Assembly (NCBI RefSeq): GCF_021044825.1
Contig: NZ_JAJNOC010000008.1
Location: 186,001 to 250,000, forward strand
Source: Massilia phyllostachyos
GTDB taxonomy: Bacteria > Pseudomonadota > Gammaproteobacteria > Burkholderiales > Burkholderiaceae_D
Length of the DNA stretch: 64,000 nucleotides
Reading direction: 5' to 3'
Of this stretch, positions 47,530 through 59,760 are shown piece after piece. The position numbers and the translations under genes are program-made. A model generated the notes under the pieces. The model ran no database searches, was not told where the DNA came from, and was given only the letters and a program-made list of their open reading frames with translations. Numbering within the stretch: the stretch's first letter is position 1; the number at the start of each line of letters is the position of its first letter.

Positions 47530-47558
47530 ACATTACTGCGTTGCACCATTTTGGTCAA
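47530..47558 (-). promoter_or_regulatory. Candidate ilvBHC promoter
   Basis: Minus strand TTGACC (47553-47558), 17-bp spacer, TAATGT (47530-47535). The spacing is ideal and the -35 is good, but the -10 is weak. It would give a leader of about 310 bases before ilvB. Confidence 0.45.
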
Positions 47559-47790
47559 GCGATGTGGAAAATTATTTTTGTTGTACCAAAATAGTGCACT
47601 GGCGTGGGCTGGACTCCGCCCACACGTTCACACCTTGGCTGGTCGGAAATGCGGATCTTCTCCGCTTGCACGCCGCCCACTGCCCCGAAAATGGTCGCGC
47701 TGCGCGATTTGCATGCAAGCGACATGGTTTTTTGCTAGGATTCGACAGTTTTCCTTACGGCATTCGCATCAAACGCCCTTTCAACCACGC

Positions 47791-48360
47791 ATGGCCACAG
47801 ACAAAGAACTCAGCGACTTCCTCGAGAATGTCGAACGGCGTGCGTTCAAGCAGGCGGTGTATGCGGTGCGCAAGGACGAATCGGCGCTCGACATCGTGCA
47901 GGATGCGATGATCAAGCTGGCCGAGAAATACGGCGACAAGCCGGCTGCCGAATTGCCGATGCTGTTCCAGCGCATCCTGCAGACCACCATCCTCGACTAC
48001 TTCCGCCGCGAGAAGGTCCGGAATACCTGGATCAGCCTCTTCTCGGGCTTCAGCCGGCAGGATGGGGACGACGAGGACTTTGATATACTTTCTTCGTACG
48101 AGGCGGAGGAAGGGACAACTGCTGCGGAGTCGAGCGCGGATCAATACGAACGCGCACAAACCTTGCACCTGATCGAACAAGAAGTGGAAAAGCTCCCGGC
48201 GCGTCAACGGGAAGCCTTCCTCATGCGTTACTGGCAGGACATGGACGTGGCCGAGACGGCCGAAGCGATGGGATGCTCTGAGGGAAGCGTCAAGACGCAT
48301 TGCTCACGCGCAACCCACACCCTCGCCGCGGCGCTCAAGGCCAAGGGAATCAAGCTATGA
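47791..48360 (+). CDS. RNA polymerase sigma factor, ECF-like
   Basis: 189 residues from ATG 47791, where the product starts MATDKELSDFLENVERRAFK; the long upstream frame is Arg/Leu-rich shadow sequence. Region 2 (KQAVYAVRKDESALDIVQDA, MLFQRILQTTILDYFRREKV) and region 4 (VEKLPARQREAFLMRYWQDM, ETAEAMGCSEGSVKTHCSRA) are clear; an acidic linker (DGDDEDFDILSSYEAEEG) joins them. Region 3 is absent, as in group IV sigma factors. It is cotranscribed with the three following genes through ATGA overlaps; DUF3619, with its single membrane helix, is the likely anti-sigma. Confidence 0.9.
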   Translation: MATDKELSDFLENVERRAFKQAVYAVRKDESALDIVQDAMIKLAEKYGDKPAAELPMLFQRILQTTILDYFRREKVRNTWISLFSGFSRQDGDDEDFDILSSYEAEEGTTAAESSADQYERAQTLHLIEQEVEKLPARQREAFLMRYWQDMDVAETAEAMGCSEGSVKTHCSRATHTLAAALKAKGIKL

Positions 48361-48755
48361 ACACGGACGACATCAACCTCGCGTACAAGATACGCCATGC
48401 CCTGAACGAGAACCTCGAGGCGCTGCCGGCATCGACCACCGACCGTCTGGCCGCCGCACGCGCGGCCGCGCTGGCGCGCAAGAAGCCGGACGCCGCCCCT
48501 GCCAAGGCGGTCAGGCGTCCGCTGTTCGACGTCAATGCCCTGTTCACCGGCCCCGCGCTGGCGCGCCTCGGCGTGGCGATCCCGATGCTGGCGCTGGTCA
48601 TCGGCATGGGCGGCGTCTACCAGTACGAACAGCAGCAGCGCGTGGCGGCCCTGGCCGACATCGACGCCGCCGTGCTGGCCGACGAACTGCCGCTGACCGC
48701 CTACCTCGACCACGGCTTCAACGCCTACGTGGAGTCGCAACAGCGCCAGCAATGA
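48357..48755 (+). CDS. DUF3619 membrane protein, possible anti-sigma factor
   Basis: 132 residues from ATG 48357, overlapping the sigma stop by 4 bp. A cytoplasmic N-terminus (NTDDINLAYKIRHALNENLEALP) is followed by one membrane helix (about 78-96; LARLGVAIPMLALVIGMGG) and a short periplasmic tail ending YLDHGFNAYVESQQRQQ. That topology and the fixed position after a sigma factor suggest an anti-sigma role, which is inference; DUF3619 has no proven function. Confidence 0.85.
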   Translation: MNTDDINLAYKIRHALNENLEALPASTTDRLAAARAAALARKKPDAAPAKAVRRPLFDVNALFTGPALARLGVAIPMLALVIGMGGVYQYEQQQRVAALADIDAAVLADELPLTAYLDHGFNAYVESQQRQQ

Positions 48756-49519
48756 CGAAGTCCGCTCCGAAGCCTCGCATCGCCGTTGTTGCAACTGCGG
48801 CAGCGGTCTTGATTGCCGGGGCCGCGACCTGGGCGATCTATAACCGGTCCGAATCGACGGCGCCCGCCGCGCGCGGCGTCAATGCGGCGGACACCACGGC
48901 CGCCGGCGCCAAGCCGGTCGCCAAGACCCTCGACAAGCCGCTCTGGCGCGAACTGTCGCGCGGCCAGCAGGCCGCGCTCGCGCCCCTGAAACCCGAGTGG
49001 GACCAGATGGAAGGCATGCGCAAGCGCCGCTGGCTCGAACTCTCGGCCCGCTTCGCCTCGATGAGCCCGGCCGAGCAGCAGCGCGTCCACGACCGCATGC
49101 GCGAATGGATGAAGCTGACGCCGGAACAGCGCAACCTGGCGCGCGAGAATTTCAACAAAACCCGCCGCCTGGACCCGGGCCGCAAGGCCGCGACCTGGGA
49201 AAGCTACAAGCAGCTGTCCGAGGAAGAGAAGCGCAAGCTGGCCCGCTCCGGCGCCAAACCGCAGGGCGCGCCCGCGATGCCGCATTCGCCGATCATCGAC
49301 ACCCCGGTGCCCTGCCCGCCGGGCGCGATGCGGCGCGGGACGTCCTGCATCCTGCCGACGCCGCCGTCCGCGACTGCCGCCACGCCCGTTTCTCCGCCGC
49401 CCGCCATCGCGCCGGCGCCCGCGCCCGCACCTGGCGCACCCACCGCTGTTTCTCCTCCACAGAATGCATCCAATGCAAGCAGCCCAGGCAACACCAGCGC
49501 CAGCAACGCCAGCAACTAA
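48752..49519 (+). CDS. DUF3106 exported protein
   Basis: 255 residues overlapping DUF3619 by 4 bp. An N-terminal anchor or signal (about 10-28) is followed by the DUF3106 core: LWRELSRGQQAALAPLKPEWDQM, RWLELSARFASMSPAEQQRV, MREWMKLTPEQRNLARENF, helical units with a W/L-T-P-x-Q-R pattern reminiscent of CpxP/Spy-like or RseB-like periplasmic sensors. The C-terminus (about 190-255) is low-complexity Ala/Pro. It is probably the periplasmic arm of the sigma/anti-sigma switch. Confidence 0.85.
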   Translation: MTKSAPKPRIAVVATAAAVLIAGAATWAIYNRSESTAPAARGVNAADTTAAGAKPVAKTLDKPLWRELSRGQQAALAPLKPEWDQMEGMRKRRWLELSARFASMSPAEQQRVHDRMREWMKLTPEQRNLARENFNKTRRLDPGRKAATWESYKQLSEEEKRKLARSGAKPQGAPAMPHSPIIDTPVPCPPGAMRRGTSCILPTPPSATAATPVSPPPAIAPAPAPAPGAPTAVSPPQNASNASSPGNTSASNASN

Positions 49520-50015
49520 GCCGGTCAAGGTCGAGACGCCGACCATCCGGCGCCGCCTGATGGCCATGGTGTACGAGGCCTTCTGCCTGTTCGCGGTATG
49601 CGCCTTCGCGATCGGGCTCTACATGCTGCTGACCCTGAACAGCCAACATCCGGCAGCAAAATTCGGCATGAACGTCTGGCTGGTGGCGACGGCCGGCGCC
49701 TACTTCATGTGGTGCTGGATCGACAGCGGCCACACGCTGGCCATGAAGACCTGGCGCATGAAGGTGGTGAAGGTCGGGCATGCCAGGGTGCCGTTCAAGA
49801 CGGCCCTGCTGCGCTACGTGCTGGCCTGGGGCTGGTTCGCGCCGGCGCTGCTGGTGTGCTGGGCCTTCGGGCTGCACAGGCCGGGCCAGATCGCGATCGC
49901 CCTCGCCGTCGGCATCGTGCCGTGGGCGATGACGGCGCTGTTCGACAAGGATCGGCAATTCCTGCACGATCGCCTCGCCGGCACCCGCCTGATCGCTCTG
50001 CCGAAACGGAAGTAG
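49464..50015 (+). CDS. RDD-family membrane protein
   Basis: 183 residues; ATG 49473 is an alternative. The frame overlaps the DUF3106 gene by 56 bp. Family hallmarks Arg-Asp-Asp are partly altered: RRRLMAMVYEAFCLFAVCAF at TM1 (E in place of a conserved D), a second helix (AAKFGMNVWLVATAGAYFMW), SGHTLAMKTWRMKVV and a third helix. RDD proteins are proposed ion or osmolyte transporters. Last gene of the cassette; its stop lies inside repeat B6. Confidence 0.85.
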   Translation: MHPMQAAQATPAPATPATKPVKVETPTIRRRLMAMVYEAFCLFAVCAFAIGLYMLLTLNSQHPAAKFGMNVWLVATAGAYFMWCWIDSGHTLAMKTWRMKVVKVGHARVPFKTALLRYVLAWGWFAPALLVCWAFGLHRPGQIAIALAVGIVPWAMTALFDKDRQFLHDRLAGTRLIALPKRK

Positions 50016-50041
50016 GGTGGGCGCGGGAGCGCCCACCCTAC
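50012..50041. repeat. Perfect hairpin overlapping a stop codon, family B related
   Basis: GTAGGGTGGGCGC-GGGA-GCGCCCACCCTAC, 13-bp perfect arms. The RDD gene TAG is inside the left arm (50013-50015). It shares GGGTGGGC / GCCCACCCTAC with the other B copies and could terminate the sigma-factor operon. Confidence 0.75.
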
Positions 50042-50124
50042 TTGCTTAACGGCATTCGAGCGCGGCCTTAGGACAAACAACGGAATAATCGACAGCTTCA
50101 ACCCATCTTGCAGAAAGGTGCAGC

Positions 50125-51090
50125 ATGAAGCTTTCGAATATTCGCGTCGTCATCATGGGCGCATCGAGCGGCATCGGGGCCGCAACCGCCGTCGCCTTCG
50201 CGCGCGAGGGCGCGCAGCTGGTGCTGGGCGCGCGCGGCAAGGACGGGCTGGACGATGTCGTGCAGCGCTGCCGCCAGGCCGGCGGCTCGGCCGACGCGCT
50301 GGTCGTCGATGCGACCGACGCCGACGCGGTCGCGACCTTCGCCAGCAAGGCGCGCGACATCCTGGGCCGGATCGACCTGTGGTTCAGCAACGTCGGCGCC
50401 GGCGTGGTCGGCAAGTACGTCGACGTGCCTCTGGAAGATCACCGTCGCGTGATCGAGACCAACCTCCTCACCCACATGAACGACGCCCACGCGGTGCTGC
50501 CGATCTTCCTCGAGCAGGACCGCGGCATCTGGGTCAACATGATCTCGGTCGGCGGCTTCGTGCCTTCCCCCTACGCTGCGGCATACACGGCCAGCAAGTA
50601 CGGCCTGCGCGGCTTCAGCGAGGCGCTGCGGGCGGAGCTGGGCAGGCGGCCGGATATCCACGTATGCGACGTGTATCCGACCTTCGTCGACTCGCCGGGG
50701 TTCAGCCATGGGGCCAACTATACGGGGGCGAAGCTGTCGTATCCGCCGGGGGCCTTGAAGCCGGAGACGGTGGCGGATGCCGTCGTTGCGCTGGCGCGGC
50801 GGCCGCGGCCGACGACGGCTGTCGGGGCGCCGGCGTCCTTGTTCAGGCTGGCGAATTTCGCGGCGCCGAACTTGCTGGCGGCGGGGATGAATCGGTTCCT
50901 GGAGCGGTGGGAGCGGAAGGCGGAAAGGGTGCCGGATACGCGCGGGGCGTTGTATGAGCCGCCGTCGGGGGCGAGCGGGATTCATAGTGGGCAGCGTCGT
51001 GCGTCGGCGCCGCAGCGGAACAAGGCGCTTGTGGTTGGGGCAGTGGCGCTGGGGGCGCTGTTCGGGGCCCAGCTCTTGAAGAAGCGCTAA
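50125..51090 (+). CDS. Short-chain dehydrogenase/reductase
   Basis: 321 residues. Classical SDR: cofactor motif IMGASSGIGAATAVAFAREG (TGxxxGxG type, residues 10-29), NVGAG (NNAG variant), and the catalytic set Ser (MISVGGFVPS), Tyr-x-x-x-Lys (YTASKYGLRGF). The C-terminus is longer than in simple SDRs and ends with a hydrophobic tail (ALVVGAVALGALFGAQLL, about 300-317), so the protein may be tail-anchored. The substrate is unknown. Confidence 0.9.
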   Translation: MKLSNIRVVIMGASSGIGAATAVAFAREGAQLVLGARGKDGLDDVVQRCRQAGGSADALVVDATDADAVATFASKARDILGRIDLWFSNVGAGVVGKYVDVPLEDHRRVIETNLLTHMNDAHAVLPIFLEQDRGIWVNMISVGGFVPSPYAAAYTASKYGLRGFSEALRAELGRRPDIHVCDVYPTFVDSPGFSHGANYTGAKLSYPPGALKPETVADAVVALARRPRPTTAVGAPASLFRLANFAAPNLLAAGMNRFLERWERKAERVPDTRGALYEPPSGASGIHSGQRRASAPQRNKALVVGAVALGALFGAQLLKKR

Positions 51091-51102
51091 CATCACGCGA
51101 CG

Positions 51103-51136
51103 AACTTGGGTTCCGGCCTTCGCCGGAACCCAAGTT
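51103..51136. repeat. Perfect 15-bp inverted repeat, family A
   Basis: AACTTGGGTTCCGGC-CTTC-GCCGGAACCCAAGTT, with no mismatch, between convergent SDR and pseudouridine-synthase genes. The core recurs at 54466-54485 and, in variant form, at 16875 and 61145. It could act as a bidirectional terminator. Confidence 0.75.
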
Positions 51137-51149
51137 TGCATGCAACGAG

Positions 51150-51880
51150 TTAAAACCGTTCGTAGTCGAGCAAGTACCGCCACTGACCAATCGGCAGTCC
51201 CGCCATCGACACCCGCCCAATCCGAATCCGCCGCATATCGACGATCTCCAGCCCCACCTCGCGGCACATATGATCGATCAGCCCCGGCTTCACGCCCTTG
51301 AGCGCAAACCGCAACCGGTGCTCGTTCTGCCAGCTGACCTTCATCGGTGCGATCGGCTTGCCGTTGAAGCTCAAGCCGTGATTCAGCAACGCCAGCCCGC
51401 CTTCCTTGATGGCGCCGGTGACGTCGACGATGAACTCCTGCTCCACGCGATCCGCCTCGTCCACCAGCTTGCGAGCGACACGGAAGTCCTGCGTATAGAC
51501 CACCAGCCCGCTCGCATCGGTCTCGAGCGGCGACGTCAGCGTCAGCTTGGTGAGATGACGCTTGAGGAAGCGCTGCTGGCCATGGCCCTGCGCCTCATGC
51601 GTCTCCGCCGTTACGCAGCCCACTGCAGGCTCGCCGCGCGAACCGACGCCCGAATTGAAACCGGCCGGCTTGTGCAGCAGGATGGTCACCGGCGGCGCTT
51701 CGTCGGCCGAGGCGCCCGGCAGCACGCGCACCTCCTGCGACGGCAGCACGCGGCTGGCCGGATCCTCGACGATGGCGCCATCCACGCTGATGCCGCCGCC
51801 GGCGATGTAACGCTCCGCCTCGGCGCGCGAGCAGCCGAGTTGCGCGGCGACGCGCTTGGCCAGGCGGATACCTTCTTCCA

Positions 51881-51884
<4 letters not shown>
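51150..51884 (-). CDS. RsuA/RluF-family rRNA pseudouridine synthase
   Basis: 244 residues. S4-like RNA-binding domain first (IRLAKRVAAQLGCSRAEAERYIAGGGISVDG), then the pseudouridine synthase core with HKPAGFNSG and the catalytic Asp in TSPLETDASGLVVYTQD. C-terminal LKGVKPGLIDHMCREVGLEI and RIRIGRVSMAGLPIGQWR are typical of the RsuA/RluB/RluE/RluF group; the S4 plus core arrangement fits RluF (23S U2604) best, but I do not fix the target. Overlaps the threonine aldolase stop (ATGA). Confidence 0.88.
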
Positions 51885-52918
<1,034 letters not shown>

Positions 52919-52925
52919 CTCGTTC

Positions 52926-53810
52926 TCAGTCTGCTGTTACAGGGGTATAGAAGCGCTGTTTCATTTCGTCGAGCCCAAGCTCGCTCATCACTTCCTGCAG
53001 GCGTTCCGTCGGGCGGCGACGCGGCAGGTTCTTGTATGTCGCGACGATGAGTTCATTTTTCATCGAGTGTTCCCAGCCCACCAGCTCCGTCACCGTCACC
53101 TGGTAGCCGTGCGCTTCCAGCTGCAGGCAGCGCATCACGTTGGTGATCTGGCTGCCGAACTCGCGGGTGTGGATCGGGTGGCGCCAGATCTCGGTCAACG
53201 CGCTGCGGCCCAGGTCCTTGCCCTTGTTCTTGCGCAGCACGCTCGCCACTTCGGCCTGGCAGCACGGCACCAGCACCATGTGCTTGGCCTTCTTCTTCAG
53301 CGCGAAGTCGATGGCATCGTCGGTGGCGGTGTTACAGGCGTGCAGCGCGGTGACGATGTCGATCCGTTCCGGCAGCTTGTCGGAGGTGGTCGATTCCGCC
53401 ACCGACAGCGGCAGGAAGGACATGCCGTCGCTGAAGCCGAGGCGCGCCGCCAGCTCGGTGGATTTCTGCACCAGCTCTTCGCGCGTCTCGATGCCGTAGA
53501 CGTGGGCGCCCCCATCGTTATCCTTGTGTCCCTTGAAGAACAGGTCGTAGAGGATGAAGCCGAGGTAGGACTTGCCGGCGCCGTGGTCGACCAGCGACAC
53601 GTTCTGCTTGGTCTCGCGCACGTCCCTCAGGAGCGGCTCGATGAAGTTGACCAGGTGGTAGACCTGCTTGAGCTTGCGGCGGCTGTCCTGGTTCAGTTTG
53701 CCGTCGCGCGTGAGGATGTGCAGTTCCTTCAGCAGTTCGACCGACTGGCCGGGGCGGACTTCTTCCGGCAACGCGGCCGGCTCGTGTTTGGTGTGCTTAG
53801 CGTGCTTCAT
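52926..53810 (-). CDS. SAM-dependent methyltransferase-like protein (Methyltransf_32)
   Basis: 294 residues. Rossmann motif I as VSLVDHGAGKSYLGFILYDL (about 72-91), motif II acid in VYGIETREEL, and IDIVTALHACNTATDDAIDF and KHMVLVPCCQAEV typical of the Methyltransf_32 (METTL25/GSTCD-like) group. The PCCQ-containing block replaces the usual NPPY motif; the substrate is unknown. The start overlaps iscX by 14 bp, so it is translated with the isc genes. A His/Lys-rich start (MKHAKHTKHEP) might bind metal. Confidence 0.85.
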   Translation of the reverse strand: MKHAKHTKHEPAALPEEVRPGQSVELLKELHILTRDGKLNQDSRRKLKQVYHLVNFIEPLLRDVRETKQNVSLVDHGAGKSYLGFILYDLFFKGHKDNDGGAHVYGIETREELVQKSTELAARLGFSDGMSFLPLSVAESTTSDKLPERIDIVTALHACNTATDDAIDFALKKKAKHMVLVPCCQAEVASVLRKNKGKDLGRSALTEIWRHPIHTREFGSQITNVMRCLQLEAHGYQVTVTELVGWEHSMKNELIVATYKNLPRRRPTERLQEVMSELGLDEMKQRFYTPVTAD

Positions 53811-53991
53811 CGATCCATGCCGCCTGAATGGCTTCCAGTACCCGTTCTCCGCCGCGCGTGCGGTCGTCGCTGAAGTCTTCCAGCGAGACGACCCAGTTGT
53901 GCAGGTCGACGAAGCGCACCGTGGTGGGGTCGACGTCCGGGTACTTCTCGTACAGCGCTTCGGCGATGCTTGAAACGTCGGTCCACTTCAT
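53797..53991 (-). CDS. iscX: Fe-S cluster assembly regulator IscX
   Basis: 64 residues, the full size of IscX (YfhJ). Starts MKWTDVSSIAEALYEKYPDV and contains VDPTTVRFVDLHNWVVSLEDF, with the acidic surface that binds IscS and iron. It follows fdx by 16 bp and overlaps the next gene by 14 bp. Confidence 0.95.
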   Translation of the reverse strand: MKWTDVSSIAEALYEKYPDVDPTTVRFVDLHNWVVSLEDFSDDRTRGGERVLEAIQAAWIDEAR

Positions 53992-54007
53992 GGCGGCCCT
54001 CCGTGGT

Positions 54008-54349
54008 TCAGTGGTTTTTCTCAGCTGCGTGGTTGATCGTGTACTTCGGGATCTCGACCACCAGGTCTTCCTCGGCGATGATCGCCTGGCAGGACAGGCG
54101 CGAGTTCGGCTCCAGGCCCCAGGCCTTGTCCAGCATGTCCTCTTCCTTCTCTTCCTGCTCGTTCAGCGACTCGAACCCTTCGCGCACGATCACGTGGCAG
54201 GTGGTGCAGGCGCAGACGCGGTCGCAGGCGTGTTCGATCTCGATGTCGTTTTCGAGCAGGACGTCGCAGACGGATTTGCCGGCCGGGGCTTCCAGGACGG
54301 CGCCTTCGGGGCACAGGACTGGGTGGGGGAGGATGACGATTTGTGGCAC
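54008..54349 (-). CDS. fdx: ISC-type [2Fe-2S] ferredoxin
   Basis: 113 residues of adrenodoxin type. Cluster ligands are Cys42, Cys48, Cys51 (HACDRVCACTTCHVIV) and Cys87 (RLSCQAI); an extra Cys46 is not a ligand. It donates electrons for cluster assembly on IscU. The acidic stretch EQEEKEEDML is the usual partner-docking surface. Downstream of hscA, with a 163-bp gap holding two family A repeats. Confidence 0.95.
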   Translation of the reverse strand: MPQIVILPHPVLCPEGAVLEAPAGKSVCDVLLENDIEIEHACDRVCACTTCHVIVREGFESLNEQEEKEEDMLDKAWGLEPNSRLSCQAIIAEEDLVVEIPKYTINHAAEKNH

Positions 54350-54409
54350 TTGGATTACCTTCGTTGTGTATTGTTTACTTCGGCCATTGTGTTACCTCTC
54401 GCACGTCAT

Positions 54410-54485
54410 CCCGGCGAAGGCCGGTATCCAAGTTGGTTGCGTCACGTCGACGCCGGCAAAATTGGGTTCCGGCCTTGGCCGGAAC
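54410..54485. repeat. Two family A hairpins between hscA and fdx
   Basis: CCCGGCGAAGGCCGG (54410-54424) and GTTCCGGCCTTGGCCGGAAC (54466-54485), separated by 41 bases. They interrupt the isc operon in its middle and would form hairpins in the polycistronic mRNA. Confidence 0.7.
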
Positions 54486-54512
54486 GACGGCTCGAGGGGT
54501 AGTGGTTCTAGC

Positions 54513-56402
<1,890 letters not shown>

Positions 56403-56482
56403 GGTGTGTCTGTTACCTGTTGTTCTTGTTGCCGACCGCGCGATTGATTCTCGGTGGTGTCATTGAAACGCATCGTGCATTT

Positions 56483-56513
56483 GGACGCGTGGGCGGAGGA
56501 CCGCCCACCCTAC
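56483..56513. repeat. Palindromic repeat, family B, copy 5, between hscB and hscA
   Basis: GGACGCGTGGGCGGAGGACC followed by GCCCACCCTAC. It lies in the 125-bp hscB-hscA gap, so the isc transcript is punctuated here. Confidence 0.8.
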
Positions 56514-56527
56514 AAAACCATTCGCCG

Positions 56528-57046
56528 TTATGCGTCCAGCGCCTCGAATGCGTACTGTACCTCTTCGCCGAATTTATCGAGGAACATCATGGCGCGCACA
56601 GTCTGGGCGGCGCCGTGATAATCGGCCGAATCCAATTGTCGACCCACCTGCTCCAGCATCCCCTGCCGTTCGCGGCGCAGCTGGGCGTCGAGCGAGTCCA
56701 GCGCACCGGCATCCTTCGACGCGCGCGCATCCTCGAGCTCTTCACGCCATTCCATCTGCTGCATCAGGAAGGCGGCCGGCATCGCCGTATTCGACTCGGT
56801 CTGCAAATCGACGCCGTTGATCTCGCAAAGATACTGCGCGCGCTTCTGCGGATTGCGCAGGGTCTGGTAAGCCTCGTTGGCGCGGGTCGCCCACTGCATC
56901 GCGACGCGCTTCTCGGCGTCGGTGGCGTTTACGAAACGGTCAGGGTGCACACGCCCCTGGACGTCGCGGTAGGCCGTGTCCAGCGCGTCGGCGTCGACGG
57001 TGAAGCTGGCCGGCAGCTGGAACAGCTCGAAGTGGTTCTGCTTCAT
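56528..57046 (-). CDS. hscB: Fe-S cluster co-chaperone HscB (J-domain)
   Basis: 172 residues from ATG 57046, 3 bp after the iscA stop; the preceding TTG is less likely. J domain with the HPD motif in YRDVQGRVHPDRFVNATDAE (about residues 28-47), then the three-helix IscU-binding domain (FLMQQMEWREELEDA). It delivers IscU to HscA and stimulates its ATPase. Confidence 0.95.
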   Translation of the reverse strand: MKQNHFELFQLPASFTVDADALDTAYRDVQGRVHPDRFVNATDAEKRVAMQWATRANEAYQTLRNPQKRAQYLCEINGVDLQTESNTAMPAAFLMQQMEWREELEDARASKDAGALDSLDAQLRRERQGMLEQVGRQLDSADYHGAAQTVRAMMFLDKFGEEVQYAFEALDA

Positions 57047-57049
57047 CAA

Positions 57050-57373
57050 TTAGATACGGAAGCTTTCGCCGCAACCGCAGTTGTCCTTGACGTTCGGGTT
57101 GTTGAAGCGGAAGCCTTCGTTCAGGCCTTCGCGGGCGAAGTCGAGTTCGGTGCCGTCGATGTAGGCCAGGCTCTTCGGGTCGACGAAGACCTTCACGCCG
57201 TGCGACTCGAAGACCTGGTCTTCCGCCGCCGCTTCGTCGACGTATTCGAGCTTGTAGGCCAGGCCGGAGCAGCCGGTGGTGCGCACACCGAAACGCAAGC
57301 CGATCCCCTTGCCCCGGCGATCGAGATAACGGGTGACGTGCTTCGCGGCTTTTTCGGTCAGGGTGATTGCCAT
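57050..57373 (-). CDS. iscA: Fe-S assembly A-type carrier IscA
   Basis: 107 residues from ATG 57373 with TGGAG upstream. A-type signature: Cys35 ([16 protein letters not shown]) and the C-terminal CGCGESF (Cys99, Cys101), the three cysteines that bind iron or a cluster. In operon order iscU-iscA-hscB with short gaps. Confidence 0.96.
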   Translation of the reverse strand: MAITLTEKAAKHVTRYLDRRGKGIGLRFGVRTTGCSGLAYKLEYVDEAAAEDQVFESHGVKVFVDPKSLAYIDGTELDFAREGLNEGFRFNNPNVKDNCGCGESFRI

Positions 57374-57399
57374 AACGGTGCTCCAGTCTGTTCTAACTA

Positions 57400-57789
57400 T
57401 TACGCCTTCACGGCGTGCTTGGCTTTGTAGTCGGCGACGGCGGCCTTGATCGCGTCTTCCGCCAGGATCGAGCAGTGGATCTTCACCGGCGGCAGCGCCA
57501 GTTCTTCGGCGATCTGCGTGTTCTTGATCGCCAGCGCTTCGTCGAGCGACTTGCCCTTGACCCACTCGGTCACCAGCGAGCTCGATGCGATCGCCGAGCC
57601 GCAGCCGTAGGTCTTGAACTTCGCGTCTTCGATCAGGCCCTGGTCGTTGACCTTGATCTGCAGCTTCATCACGTCGCCGCAGGCCGGCGCGCCGACCATG
57701 CCGGTGCCGATGGCGTCATCGCCCTTGTCGAAGGCGCCGACGTTGCGCGGGTTTTCGTAGTGGTCCAGTACTTTGTCCGAATATGCCAT
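57400..57789 (-). CDS. iscU: Fe-S cluster scaffold IscU
   Basis: 129 residues. Conserved ligands [13 protein letters not shown] (Cys37, Asp39), [14 protein letters not shown] (Cys63) and IHCSIL (Cys106), and the HscA-recognition motif LPPVK (about residues 99-103). Begins [18 protein letters not shown]. It accepts sulfur from IscS. Confidence 0.97.
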   Translation of the reverse strand: MAYSDKVLDHYENPRNVGAFDKGDDAIGTGMVGAPACGDVMKLQIKVNDQGLIEDAKFKTYGCGSAIASSSLVTEWVKGKSLDEALAIKNTQIAEELALPPVKIHCSILAEDAIKAAVADYKAKHAVKA

Positions 57790-57816
57790 GGTAGTGCTCC
57801 TAGAATTCCGTAATGA

Positions 57817-59072
<1,256 letters not shown>

Positions 59073-59073
<1 letters not shown>

Positions 59074-59564
59074 CAGTTCACTCCGGTTTCAGTATGTGCT
59101 GCGGTGGGGGCGCGGTGCATCACCACCACGTTCTGTTCTTTCTGCTTCTGCTGGTCGACCAGATCCTGCAAGGTGACCGAATCGAGGTAGTCGACCATCT
59201 TGGCGTTCAGCGTGGTCCACAGTTCGTGGGTCATGCAACGGGTGCCGGAAGCAGCGTCGGCGCCGTGACAGTTTTCTTTGCCGCCACACTGGGTGGCGTC
59301 CAGCGGCTCGTCGACCGCGATGATGATGTCGGCCACCGTGACCCGGTCCGCCGAACGGGCCAGGCTGTAGCCGCCGCCGGGGCCACGGATCGATTCGACG
59401 ATCTCGTGGCGGCGCAGCTTGCCGAACAGTTGTTCAAGGTAAGACAGCGAAATGGCCTGGCGCTGGCTGATGCCCGACAGCGTGACGGGACCATTGCCCT
59501 GGCGCAGGGCAAGATCGATCATCGCGGTAACAGCAAAACGGCCTTTGGTGGTCAGACGCATCAC
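59073..59564 (-). CDS. iscR: Fe-S cluster-sensing repressor IscR
   Basis: 163 residues, Rrf2 family. Winged helix ([38 protein letters not shown]) and the [2Fe-2S] cysteines in [20 protein letters not shown], followed by the His-ligand region MTHELW. The loop between the second and third Cys is longer than in E. coli. It represses the isc operon when clusters are plentiful; a good binding site overlaps the promoter region upstream. Confidence 0.96.
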
Positions 59565-59655
59565 AACCCCGGTTTAATGTAAAATATTGCACTTCTTCAA
59601 GTAATCAGTGCAGCGCAGCAATTCAACTTCCGTATGCGCTTTGTAAATAACCTGA

Positions 59656-59680
59656 TTACCCGATTGATTTAGTCAAGTAT
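59656..59680 (-). promoter_or_regulatory. IscR type 1 binding site upstream of iscR
   Basis: On the minus strand ATACTTGACTAAATCAATCG followed by GGTAA matches the 25-bp type 1 consensus ATASYYGACTRWWWYAGTCRRSTAT at 23 of 25 positions. It contains TTGACT, a likely -35 hexamer, so IscR binding would block polymerase. The -10 is not well defined. The remainder of 59565-59760 has nothing else I can name. Confidence 0.8.
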
Positions 59681-59760
59681 ACCAAAATCCGGACGCCTTG
59701 TCTTGGCGCCCCCGATTTTGGACCGGGCGGCACATCGGCCGCCGCCACGGCCTATCCCTC

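Larger units (their letters stand above)
47215..47790. promoter_or_regulatory. Divergent region holding the ilv leader and sigma-factor promoter
   Basis: A 576-bp gap with no large gene. Reading left it contains a long ilvB leader (about 47215-47523) with two short overlapping frames: a 38-codon frame (47291-47407), whose TGA overlaps the ATG of a 10-codon frame (47262-47294) as ATGA. The rest (47560-47790) must carry the promoter of the rightward sigma factor gene; I cannot assign its hexamers. Confidence 0.5.
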
